This document shows, piece by piece, positions 1 to 7,963 of a stretch of 24,246 nt of DNA (position 1 is its first letter; each line of letters starts with the position of its first letter). A program made the position numbers and the translations under genes. The notes beneath the pieces are model-generated. The model worked only from the letters and a program-made list of their open reading frames with translations. It searched no databases and was not told where the DNA came from. The stretch spans positions 1 to 24,246 of the forward strand of contig CADWAF010000552.1 in the NCBI GenBank assembly GCA_902984215.1, in the 5' to 3' direction. The stretch is from Willaertia magna. Its lineage: Eukaryota > Heterolobosea > Eutetramitea > Acrasida > Naegleriidae.

Positions 1-1
1 T

Positions 2-196
2 TACTTTTTAGTATTTCATATCTTGTCAAATTGTGGTTTAATATTATTTATAAGCTTATTGCTAAGTATATATCATCCATTATCTGTAGTCCAAAAATTA
101 TTTAAAGTTCCAAGTAATGACAAGTTAAAGGAAATACCAATGGTTCAACAAGTGTTAAAAGTTGTGAAAACGGAAGGGTCTATCGAAAGTGTTTAA
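2..196 (+). CDS. C-terminal fragment of an unidentified membrane protein
   Basis: An open frame runs in from the left edge and ends at a TAA at 194-196, giving 64 residues. The first half is strongly hydrophobic (about residues 5-27, rich in Leu/Ile/Phe) and looks like the last transmembrane helix of a longer protein. A hydrophilic tail of about 37 residues follows, rich in Lys, Gln and Val. I do not recognise the family and the rest lies outside the window. It is tandem with the exonuclease gene, whose start is 129 bp downstream. The alternative is a chance open frame, but 64 codons without a stop and a clear TM-plus-tail layout in such AT-rich DNA argue for a real gene end. Confidence 0.5.
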   Translation, partial: YFLVFHILSNCGLILFISLLLSIYHPLSVVQKLFKVPSNDKLKEIPMVQQVLKVVKTEGSIESV

Positions 197-325
197 AACA
201 TCTCATTTTTTATTTGTGAACTGTTGGGCATTTTATATAAATGAAGCTCAAAACCGAATCCCAAATTACAGTTTAAATTTATTTAGGGAAATTGTAAAGT
301 AAGTAATAAAGTTTATTATTAAAAA

Positions 326-1066
326 ATGTCTAAATCAATATCACAACCATTTGATTTTTATTGTGTGTTAGATCTTGAAGGAAAGGTAGAAATTTTAGAA
401 TTTCCAGTGTTGCTACTGAATTCCAAAACATTGGAAATAGTTGACACTTTTCATCATTATATAAGACCAACTAAAATGACTGAGGAACACATTAATGAAT
501 ATGTAAAGGGAAAGTACGGAAGATGGGGATTAGAAAAAGAATGGCATGAAAAAGCCATTTCTTTTACTGAATGTTTAGAATTATTTAAACAATTTTTATC
601 TAAGCATCAACTAATCTCCATAGATAACTTTGATAAAATTCATTATGGAGCTTATTCTTACGCTTTTATAACTTGTGGTAATTGGGATATAAAAACTCAA
701 ATCCCAAAGCAATGTAGTATATGTAATATAAAGTTACCTGTTTATTTCAGAAAGTGGATTAATTGCAAAGAAATTTATAATAAATTCTACAAAGCTAAAA
801 TTACAGGCATGAGAGGCATGCTTAATGGTTTAAAAATAAAACTGGAAGGAAATCATCATTCTGGAATTGATGATGTCAAAAATATTGTTTCTGTTGTTAA
901 GGAAATGATAACTCAAGGCGCAGTCTTTAATATTACTGGTGCAGTTAGAAAGCAAAGACAACAACATTCAAATTATGGGCAAGACGAAAGCAAGAAGAAG
1001 GTGAAATGTAAGTTTTATTTACAAGGAAATTGCGAGAAAGGGTTGAGTTGTAAGTTCTTGCATTAA
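326..1066 (+). CDS. ERI1-family DEDDh 3'-5' exoribonuclease with C-terminal CCCH zinc finger
   Basis: A 246-residue single-exon protein. Residues 10-200 match the ERI1/3'hExo exonuclease family, which trims small RNAs, histone mRNA ends and 5.8S rRNA in other eukaryotes. Visible catalytic residues are D16 and E18 in the first motif, D121 in the GNWD motif, and H178/D183 in HHSGIDD, so the DEDDh set is complete. Family phrases such as EFPVLL, HHYIRP, KWINCKEI and GMRGML are present. The first motif is shortened: the usual ATC-containing loop after D-x-E is missing and the chain goes almost directly to EILEFP. The extreme C terminus is a C-x7-C-x5-C-x3-H finger (C228, C236, C242, H246), a typical RNA-binding CCCH finger, joined by a short basic linker. 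ERI1 itself carries an N-terminal SAP domain instead. The start follows an A-rich run. The exact substrate cannot be told from sequence. Confidence 0.88.
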   Translation: MSKSISQPFDFYCVLDLEGKVEILEFPVLLLNSKTLEIVDTFHHYIRPTKMTEEHINEYVKGKYGRWGLEKEWHEKAISFTECLELFKQFLSKHQLISIDNFDKIHYGAYSYAFITCGNWDIKTQIPKQCSICNIKLPVYFRKWINCKEIYNKFYKAKITGMRGMLNGLKIKLEGNHHSGIDDVKNIVSVVKEMITQGAVFNITGAVRKQRQQHSNYGQDESKKKVKCKFYLQGNCEKGLSCKFLH

Positions 1067-1204
1067 TTTGAGGGATGAAACCTTTGGTTTTAAGGAATAA
1101 AGATACTATCTGTATTTAAAAATTTTTTGCCAATCAGCCATCATCTTTTCAATCATCACTCAAAAAAAAAGCTAGACAAGCTTGTGCACATTCTCTGATT
1201 TTTT

Positions 1205-2899
1205 TTACTGTAACAATATGTCTTTTTTGTATTTCTTTTTTAAAGTAATATCTTTTACAATATTGTAATTACATATATCATATTCTGTAAAATTAAAATA
1301 AATAGAAGAATATAAAATTCTTAATTTAATTAATAAACATTGTAAAATTTTTATATTTGTTAATGTTGGAAAAAAAATTTTTAAATAATTTCTACAAGTA
1401 CCTCCATTTTTAGTAGTATTTTCCAAAAATTCTTCATCATCTATATAGGCTGCCTCAAAATTTTGATTTTCAAATATTTTAATATTTAAATAAATTTTTA
1501 AAATACTTATCATATGATTATTAAATAAATGTAAATACCAACATTTATTTGTGTTTATAGAATATTTTTTAATATATAAATTTGAAAAATCATTAATTAA
1601 TTCTTCTATATTATCTATTTCCTCATTTGTATATGCTTTTGTTGAATTATTTAAAATATTAATAATATGTATAAATTTTGTAAATAATAAATAATCTTCT
1701 TTCTCAATTAAATCTTTAAATATATGAATATTATTAAAAAAATTATCACATTGTTTCCCTGTAACATATAATTTTAATTTATCATCATTAAGTAGCTCTT
1801 TATTTATTTTAAAATAACTAAATGTTGGTATTGATTTAATTAATTTAATAATTTCATCTTCTTTTACTATACTTGAATTAAGTATTATTTTTAAAAAATA
1901 TTTAACAACATTTTCTTTTAAATGCAACAAACATAATATTATTTTACTAGGTCCTAAACCTAATAATAATCCTAATTCATCAACAGTTCTTTTTAAATGG
2001 TCATGAGAGCAATAAGGATTAGTTGTATTACAATAAAAACAAAATTCTTCTTTTGTAATTGAACTAATTGATTTAATTGCTGCCCAATCCATTGTTACAA
2101 AAAAATCAAAAGTAAATTTAATATTTTCTACTATTATACCATTATTTAAAATATCTTTAATTTCTTGTTTAAATATTTTACAAATATATCTAAAATCTTT
2201 TTCTTTGCCATACCACATAGCTAAAGGAAAAACTCCAACTCTAGTCATAAAACTTCCAAAACTTCTTAAATTGATTGGAGCAATAGAAAAAACTACTCTA
2301 TTTTCGCCTGCAGCTGGCGTACCATCTAAATTTAATCTTATGTATGTTTTAAATGAAGTTGTAAAATTACTATTTTTATTTTTTAAAAACTTTAATATTT
2401 CTTTATCTTTTTCTTGAAGAAGAATTTTATTATTTTTTTCAATTAATTGTAACCATTTAATGTGATATAATAAATAATGATATAATAATTTTTTTAAACT
2501 ACAAAATACTAACTCTTTCTGTTGATGTTTTACTGCAGATATATTAAATTCTTTAATAATTTTTAAATTTAATAACTTTCTATAATTTTGTAAAGAGTAT
2601 AAAGAAGAAGAAGATGTATTTTTACTTAAATTATTATATAATTTATAAGTTTTATCAGAAAATAAGCATTTATCTTTAATATATAAATCTCTTATATTTT
2701 TTTGATAAATAATAATATTTTTTTTAATTCTCTTTCTATAAACAATTTCTCCATTATTTAAATATGTTATAGGTTCCCATCTTTTTCTTTTATTACTAAT
2801 TACTTGTTGAGGAATTGTTGTATCATTTGTTTCTTCTTCTGTATCATAATCTGTCAAAAAAAAGAAATAAAAAGTTTTCAAATTAATTTCATTAAGAAA
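1205..2899 (-). CDS. Probable DDE (RNase H-fold) transposase-like ORF without a clear start
   Basis: One frame stays open for 564 codons before the ERI1-like gene; it formally extends to an ATG at 3040, but that part is antisense to the RING gene and is probably a shadow. Counting from 3040, candidate catalytic residues are D239 in LNLDGTPA (2324-2326), D318 in TMDWAAI (2087-2089) and E529 in NQNFEAA (1454-1456). A CxxC pair (C334, C337) follows the second Asp and an H-x4-H pair (H504, H509) precedes the Glu by 20 residues. This is the RNase H-fold transposase layout with a zinc-binding insertion, closest in spacing to RAG1/Transib. A T-rich run ending in CAG at 2851-2867 could be a 3' splice site, so a first exon may be missing. 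Codons are almost all A/T-ending. There is no in-frame ATG between 2995 and about 2248. Superfamily assignment is inference; a domesticated gene or truncated relic are both possible. Confidence 0.5.
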   Translation of the reverse strand, partial: FLNEINLKTFYFFFLTDYDTEEETNDTTIPQQVISNKRKRWEPITYLNNGEIVYRKRIKKNIIIYQKNIRDLYIKDKCLFSDKTYKLYNNLSKNTSSSSLYSLQNYRKLLNLKIIKEFNISAVKHQQKELVFCSLKKLLYHYLLYHIKWLQLIEKNNKILLQEKDKEILKFLKNKNSNFTTSFKTYIRLNLDGTPAAGENRVVFSIAPINLRSFGSFMTRVGVFPLAMWYGKEKDFRYICKIFKQEIKDILNNGIIVENIKFTFDFFVTMDWAAIKSISSITKEEFCFYCNTTNPYCSHDHLKRTVDELGLLLGLGPSKIILCLLHLKENVVKYFLKIILNSSIVKEDEIIKLIKSIPTFSYFKINKELLNDDKLKLYVTGKQCDNFFNNIHIFKDLIEKEDYLLFTKFIHIINILNNSTKAYTNEEIDNIEELINDFSNLYIKKYSINTNKCWYLHLFNNHMISILKIYLNIKIFENQNFEAAYIDDEEFLENTTKNGGTCRNYLKIFFPTLTNIKILQCLLIKLRILYSSIYFNFTEYDICNYNIVKDITLKKKYKKDILLQ

Positions 2900-2901
2900 A
2901 A

Positions 2902-3978
2902 ATGAGTCAAAATAATAATAAACTGTTTCTATGTTACGGATGCAATGGACAGATGAATGCAATTTACAATAATGAAGGGAATTTAGCTTGTCCATTGTGT
3001 GGATCAGAATTTGTAGAAGAGATTGAACAACAACCGACAACTACAACAAATAGAACTACCTCAAATAGAGGCGGTCTTACGTTTGAAGAATTATCATCTG
3101 ATGATGAAACAAATCACCCAACTTCTTACATGGATATAACTGATGATGATGATTTACTACAACAAGCTCTTAATGAACATTTTCCAACTGAAGGAAGTGG
3201 TGGAAGAACTATTTCAATTGAAAGAAGTTCATCATCTTCTAATCTATCTGGAAATAATCAACAACAACCAAGAGTGAGACAATCATTTACAGTAACAACT
3301 TTTGATAACCAAGGTAATAGAAGAACATTTACATCTAATAATGGATTTAATATTTTCCAAGGCTTAACAGGTGCAACAAATCAACAACAAGGTACTACAA
3401 ATAATAATACAAATAGATCAGGGAGATCGTCTCCAATGGGACAACAAAATCCATTTGGTGAAGATCCACTTATACAAATGATTAATCAAATGATGGGAAA
3501 TGCAGAAAGACGATATAGAAATCAAGGTGGGAATACTCCTCCACCAAATATGTTTAGAATAGGTGGATTTGGTGGTAGCAGTGGTGGTGACTTTTTTACA
3601 AATTTCTTACAACAAATGTCTATACCCTTTCAACCAGGGAATGGTGCAGCCTTTGGAGATTATGTATTTGGAGATAATTTAGATGATATAATAACAAGGT
3701 TAATGGAACAATCTAGTGGACATCGTGGAACACCTCCTGCAGATCAAGAAACTATGAAAAAGATGAAAGTTAGGAAAGCAACTCAAGAAGATACATCAAT
3801 AACTTGTGCTGTATGTCAAGATAATGCAAAAGAAGGAGATGAATTAATGGAATTACCTTGTGGACATACATATCACAAAGATTGTGTTACTCCTTGGTTA
3901 GAACGACATGCTAACTGTCCTGTTTGTAGGGCTGATTTTGTAAATGATGATAAGAATAATGGTCAACCAAACCACTAA
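2902..3978 (+). CDS. RING-H2 E3 ubiquitin ligase, RNF126/RNF115 type
   Basis: A 358-residue single-exon protein. The N terminus carries a C-x2-C/C-x2-C zinc finger (C11, C14, C30, C33), as in the ubiquitin-binding N-terminal finger of RNF126 and RNF115. The middle, residues 45-290, is low-complexity and rich in Gln, Asn, Gly and Ser. The C terminus is a full RING-H2: C302-x2-C305-x14-C320-x-H322-x2-H325-x2-C328-x10-C339-x2-C342, with the PCGHTYHKDC and WLERHANCPVC signatures. This family ubiquitinates clients such as mislocalised membrane proteins in the cytosol; the substrate here is unknown. The start is preceded by an A-rich stretch typical of this window. The 5' end lies head-to-head with, and partly antisense to, the transposase-like ORF. 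The stop is 62 bp from the convergent PXMP4-like stop. Confidence 0.93.
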   Translation: MSQNNNKLFLCYGCNGQMNAIYNNEGNLACPLCGSEFVEEIEQQPTTTTNRTTSNRGGLTFEELSSDDETNHPTSYMDITDDDDLLQQALNEHFPTEGSGGRTISIERSSSSSNLSGNNQQQPRVRQSFTVTTFDNQGNRRTFTSNNGFNIFQGLTGATNQQQGTTNNNTNRSGRSSPMGQQNPFGEDPLIQMINQMMGNAERRYRNQGGNTPPPNMFRIGGFGGSSGGDFFTNFLQQMSIPFQPGNGAAFGDYVFGDNLDDIITRLMEQSSGHRGTPPADQETMKKMKVRKATQEDTSITCAVCQDNAKEGDELMELPCGHTYHKDCVTPWLERHANCPVCRADFVNDDKNNGQPNH

Positions 3979-4040
3979 GCTTAACAAATTGTGTAATTTT
4001 AATTTGAACTAATTTTATTGTACAATGGAATATATTTTTG

Positions 4041-5000
4041 TTATTTAAATAATTTTTTAAAATTATCAAAAGAAATTCGTTCATCAACATATTGTAAAAC
4101 ATTTTCTAATCTTAATTTAGGGAACCAATAACCAATCAACAAACAAATAGTTATTATTGTAACTATAGGAGCAAAGTTCCATTCAACTCGTAATGGACCA
4201 CTATTACTATCTTTATATAAATAATCCATAGTAGTCATAAATCCTGGTTTCAGGGAAGTTTCATAATCTGTTAAATATAAAACCAATGCAAGTGACAAAC
4301 CAGCAAATAATCTAAAACCAGTTGGAGTAGAAATATCCATAATTCTTGGAACAAAACCTTTATCAGCTAAAGCTTTAAGGCCTCCATCAATTACTCTTGC
4401 AAATAAATATAAAACAATTTGATTATTGACATTCCCACTTATTCCCTTACTATCTCCAAAACATAATGCTCCTCCAATAAATCCAGCAATTAAAGAATCA
4501 ATTCCATTTCTTATATTTAATGTTTTTCTACAAATTAAACAAATAAATTTATACATTCCAACAAAACTTCCTAAATTCATTGCATGATGAAACATTTGTT
4601 TAATTACAAATCTAACTTTTCTATACTCACTTGGAGTTCTAAATAAAACTGCATAAATTAATGATTGTAAAATATATGGTATTCTAATTTTAGTTCCTGT
4701 CATTATACCATTTCTATAACCTCTAAAAACACTTTTTAATCCTTCAAGATAACTATCTGGAACTGAAGGTAATGGTGATTGTTGAATATGTGATGGTGGC
4801 TCTGTAGATTTATTATTGTCGGAAATTGGTGTAACAACATTTACTTCTGTGTTTGTAACACTTTTAGTTAAATTATGTTCAATAAATGTATCACTTTGTT
4901 GTTTCACTTCTTCTATTACAGAATTATCTACATTTGTGGCCATCATGACACTTTCATCATTAATTTCATCATTACTTTGATCAATATTTAAATCATTCAT
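4041..5000 (-). CDS. PXMP4: PXMP4/PMP24-like peroxisomal membrane protein (Tim17 superfamily)
   Basis: A 319-residue protein. After a hydrophilic, Ser/Thr/Asn-rich N-terminal extension of about 80 residues, the chain follows PXMP4: a YRNGIMTGTKIRIPY start, then a FRTPSEYRKV segment, HHAMNLGSFVGMYKF, the glycine-rich LIAGFIGGALCFGD helix typical of the Tim17/Tim22/Tim23/PMP24 superfamily, and LYLFARVIDG and YLTDYETSLKPGFMTTMDYLYKDSN further on. A last hydrophobic segment (VTIITICLLIGYWF) and a short charged tail follow. PXMP4 is an integral peroxisomal membrane protein of uncertain biochemical role. The usual length is about 210 residues, so both the acidic extension and the extra tail are unusual. 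The stop faces the RING gene stop at 62 bp. The start is 161 bp from the divergent GatC start, so the two probably share a promoter region. Confidence 0.85.
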   Translation of the reverse strand: MNDLNIDQSNDEINDESVMMATNVDNSVIEEVKQQSDTFIEHNLTKSVTNTEVNVVTPISDNNKSTEPPSHIQQSPLPSVPDSYLEGLKSVFRGYRNGIMTGTKIRIPYILQSLIYAVLFRTPSEYRKVRFVIKQMFHHAMNLGSFVGMYKFICLICRKTLNIRNGIDSLIAGFIGGALCFGDSKGISGNVNNQIVLYLFARVIDGGLKALADKGFVPRIMDISTPTGFRLFAGLSLALVLYLTDYETSLKPGFMTTMDYLYKDSNSGPLRVEWNFAPIVTIITICLLIGYWFPKLRLENVLQYVDERISFDNFKKLFK

Positions 5001-5161
5001 TATTTTTATTTTCCTGTTAGGACTTTTTTAAAATCATCAACTACAATAACAATTAACAAATAACTAATCTATCAACAAAATACTTCTTTAGCCTTAGGAA
5101 AAAGAAAAACATTAATTTTCCTTTCCCTCCTAAAACTTATTTTTTTTTCAAATTTCAAAAA

Positions 5162-5626
5162 ATGATTTTATCAGCCTTGAAGGGGAAGACACTCTCACAG
5201 ATAAAAGCCTTGAAACAGGCAAATACTACTTTATTACCTTCTAGTTGTTTTTCAATAAATCAATTAATGAGTAATGATGAAATGAAAGGAACTAAAGGTT
5301 TATCTGTAACTTCGGAACATATTCAAAGATTATGTACATTAAGTAGAGTAACAATTTCTTCGGAATCTCAATTAAATAAATTAACAAAAGATATAAATAA
5401 TATAATTTTATGTTTAAATACATTAGAATCTTCACCAGTAACACCTGATATAATACCTATGTATTCACCAATGCAATTTTATAAAGAACATTCAAATAGA
5501 TGGAGGGAAGACACTCCATTTAGTTTTGCTACAGAAAGTGAATATATACAAAGAAGAAATCAAACAGTTTTAAGTAATGCTAATACTGTTAAAGCTGGTT
5601 ACTTTGTAGTGCCTAAAGTAAAATAA
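5162..5626 (+). CDS. GATC: Mitochondrial glutamyl-tRNA(Gln) amidotransferase subunit C
   Basis: A 154-residue protein. From about residue 45 it matches GatC: the VTSEHIQRLCTLSRVTIS start, the LTKDINNIILCLNTLES helix, a variable acidic-proline stretch, a WREDTP segment (the LREDE motif of bacterial GatC), and a C-terminal GYFVVPKVK, a hallmark of the family. GatC stabilises the GatA/GatB heterodimer that converts Glu-tRNA(Gln) to Gln-tRNA(Gln) in mitochondria. The first roughly 40 residues are basic, Ser/Gln/Leu-rich and lack acidic residues, consistent with a mitochondrial presequence. Bacterial GatC is about 95 residues, so the extra length is accounted for by the leader. The start lies in an A-rich context. 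Its gene is divergent from PXMP4-like and tandem with the cysteine-rich membrane protein 131 bp downstream. GatA and GatB are not in the window. Confidence 0.9.
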   Translation: MILSALKGKTLSQIKALKQANTTLLPSSCFSINQLMSNDEMKGTKGLSVTSEHIQRLCTLSRVTISSESQLNKLTKDINNIILCLNTLESSPVTPDIIPMYSPMQFYKEHSNRWREDTPFSFATESEYIQRRNQTVLSNANTVKAGYFVVPKVK

Positions 5627-5756
5627 TGCACAATTTATTTATGTTGAATAATTTTGGAGTGAAAATTTTTTAACTTTACAATAAAAAATAGTTCAACTAT
5701 TCTTAATTAAGAATTTTCCTTATATATGTAACTTTTGAACATTAACAGTCATAAAA

Positions 5757-6599
5757 ATGTATCGCTTTTTAATATGCATAACAATTCTATTACTTTTACT
5801 TCATCCTGCTTATAACCAAATGGTGTGTATCCCTGGGTCGACAATATTAGATGATTCGCCTTACTGCGATGTTGGGAATTATTGCAATGAAAATGGGGAA
5901 TGTGTTCCCTTAGAAAAACATCCTCGTTGGGGGAATTCATGTCCTGGATACGAGGGCACAGATGCCGAGTATTGTGGTTTAGCTTTGCAATGTATTCATC
6001 ATAAATGTTATCAATGCGAAGAAAATTCAAGGCAATTTTCATCCGATTTAATGTGTTTAAATAATAAGTGGCAGTTCTCTAAATCTTTAAATATATTAGA
6101 TAATTATGATTATTATTTAACAAGAGATCCAGTTAGTGTTTTATTAATTTGCTCCATGGCAATATTTGTCCTTAACACTTTGGTTTCAATTTTTGTAGAT
6201 TTATTGTACATTAGAAAGAACAGAAAACAAGAACAAAGATTTACTAAGGAAATGGAAAAGGATCACGAATTTATGAAATTTTATCATGAGAAATTAGAGA
6301 AAGAACGAAAGAAGAAAAGAAAGAAGGTTAAGAAGACCAGAAAGGCATTAAGGAATGGTTTAGATGATTCCGATGACGAAACAAATAGCAGCAGTGATGA
6401 AAGTACAAGTAGTAATAGTGGCAGTAGTAGTGAAGAAGAAGATGACAGTAGCGGTGAAGAAGACAATTACAAACAAGTAAATGTCAAAATGACTCCAACG
6501 AGTAAACGCATGTATTCTTCCTTACCAACCTCATCTCCTTATCCTTCCCGTCCTAATAATATACACTCAATTAATAATTATGATGAAGATGAATATTAA
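5757..6599 (+). CDS. Cysteine-rich type I membrane protein with acidic Ser-rich cytoplasmic tail
   Basis: A 280-residue protein of unrecognised family. Residues 1-20 are a signal peptide. The ectodomain (21-125) has ten cysteines between residues 24 and 100, enough for five disulfides, in a layout recalling small EGF-like or dickkopf/prokineticin-type folds (CDVGNYCNENGECV). A single TM helix spans about 127-152. The tail opens with a basic, possibly coiled-coil stretch (about 153-200, with a KKKRKKVKK cluster), then a run of Asp/Glu/Ser (203-236) that resembles casein kinase 2 targets, and a Ser/Pro/Asn-rich end. The tail repeat is encoded by imperfect AGT/GAA triplets at 6381-6460, so its length may vary between strains. 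A receptor or adhesion role is plausible from topology only. The stop lies 3 bp from the stop of the convergent next gene. Confidence 0.75.
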   Translation: MYRFLICITILLLLLHPAYNQMVCIPGSTILDDSPYCDVGNYCNENGECVPLEKHPRWGNSCPGYEGTDAEYCGLALQCIHHKCYQCEENSRQFSSDLMCLNNKWQFSKSLNILDNYDYYLTRDPVSVLLICSMAIFVLNTLVSIFVDLLYIRKNRKQEQRFTKEMEKDHEFMKFYHEKLEKERKKKRKKVKKTRKALRNGLDDSDDETNSSSDESTSSNSGSSSEEEDDSSGEEDNYKQVNVKMTPTSKRMYSSLPTSSPYPSRPNNIHSINNYDEDEY

Positions 6600-6602
6600 T
6601 CC

Positions 6603-7865
6603 TTATTCCACTTTACTTTTCCAAACATGATCGATAGTATCTGCTTCTCTTAAAATAATAATAACGATTGCAAATATTGATAACAACGATAATTGTCTAA
6701 ATAATATTATATATGGGAATGATAAAGGCAAGATAATAAAAGATAAAATGTTGAAGAATAAACAATTCCAAACTAAATTTCTTCTTGAAGATAAATATTC
6801 TTCATTATCTAAAAATTCAATAGAATCATTTTCTCCAACATAAAACCTAGAAAGTATCCAAAATATAATAAAAGTTTGTGTTAACCAATCATTTCCAATC
6901 CACATGAAAATGACAGATGTCAATAATCCAAAAAGGAAAGGTATTTTTGTTTTATCATAAGCTAAATGATCTAAGGTAATCCATATTGTTAAAAATAAGC
7001 ATAAAACACTTTGGTTTGAATAATAAGATATCCATAATCCTAGAAATGTGTAAAATAAATTATAATATGGTGAGTTAATTATATTTTCAAAATAAAAAGA
7101 TGTTGAACCAAACACCAATGCAATAATACCAACAATCCAAGTAATCCAATATGTTAAATAATTAAAATTAGGGGTTAAAAGGTAAGGTATTACAAATTGA
7201 ATACTTGTTAAAATAATCATTAATAAAATATGATATTTCTCTATTGTTGATTCTTCTCCATATCTTATAAGTTCACTTTCATCACTTCCTAAAACAAATT
7301 TCTTAACAAATCTTGAAGAAATAATTACCAAAATACTTATTGACACTATAAATATTGGATAAATAACGTGTTGACTCCAAATCTCTAACCTTAATAAAGA
7401 TCTAATACTTTGATTAACGTCACTAATTACTGATTGTAATATTCTATCCGATAGATTAGGTTCATAAACCTTTAAAATTAAATTTAAAAACCATCTTTTT
7501 GGTTCAGATGAAAAACTGCTGCCAGAATTTCCTTCAATTAAAGAACAAATTATTTTAGTTGAATTTAATCCTTGTGTCGCCAATTCTATTAAATCTTTAT
7601 CACATTTCTCCTTAAAACTTTCAACCAAATGAATCGCAATTCTTTCGCTTGTTGTTCTACTAATAAACACATCAGTATTTGATCTTGTCAACAAACCTAA
7701 TTGCTGAAGAAAATTTTCATATGACAAATACAACACCTTACAATCGTTTGACAATAAATTAAAACCTCTATTATTTTCTTCAATGGTGTTAGCGGAAACA
7801 TGAAGAATGAAAAAAGACAAGAATAATAACAACAGGAACTTTTTAAACATTTCATTAAAAAGCAT
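6603..7865 (-). CDS. Polytopic membrane protein of unknown function with cleavable signal peptide
   Basis: A 420-residue protein that I do not recognise. It begins with a signal peptide (residues 1-25; Met6 is an equally good start because MFKKFLLLLF is the classic part). A luminal or extracellular region of about 140 residues follows, containing five cysteines. From about residue 165 on there are roughly eight hydrophobic helices with short loops, including WITWIVGIIALVFGS and FIIFWILSRFY. A short hydrophilic insert (about 345-363) lies before the last pair, and the C terminus is charged. There is no transporter signature or ATP-binding motif that I can see. It is convergent with the cysteine-rich receptor-like gene (3 bp between stops) and tandem with the BIG1-like gene, whose stop is 98 bp upstream of its start. 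Single exon. Confidence 0.7.
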   Translation of the reverse strand: MLFNEMFKKFLLLLFLSFFILHVSANTIEENNRGFNLLSNDCKVLYLSYENFLQQLGLLTRSNTDVFISRTTSERIAIHLVESFKEKCDKDLIELATQGLNSTKIICSLIEGNSGSSFSSEPKRWFLNLILKVYEPNLSDRILQSVISDVNQSIRSLLRLEIWSQHVIYPIFIVSISILVIISSRFVKKFVLGSDESELIRYGEESTIEKYHILLMIILTSIQFVIPYLLTPNFNYLTYWITWIVGIIALVFGSTSFYFENIINSPYYNLFYTFLGLWISYYSNQSVLCLFLTIWITLDHLAYDKTKIPFLFGLLTSVIFMWIGNDWLTQTFIIFWILSRFYVGENDSIEFLDNEEYLSSRRNLVWNCLFFNILSFIILPLSFPYIILFRQLSLLSIFAIVIIILREADTIDHVWKSKVE

Positions 7866-7963
7866 TTTTTTACTCTTTTACATAAATAAAAAGTAATTGA
7901 AAATTTCAATTAAAATAATCATTACAAAATTGTTGTTGCTAATAAAACAAACTACTGTCTTAC

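Noticed and set aside
1176..1185. Palindrome ACAAGCTTGT downstream of the transposase-like ORF, possible terminal repeat
   Set aside because: No matching copy near 2840-2900 or elsewhere on the other side of the ORF, and no target duplication seen; a 10-bp palindrome alone is not evidence of an element end.
5749..6042. Minus-strand 97-codon open frame
   Set aside because: Antisense to the signal peptide and cysteine-rich ectodomain of a well-formed protein; composition looks like a shadow.
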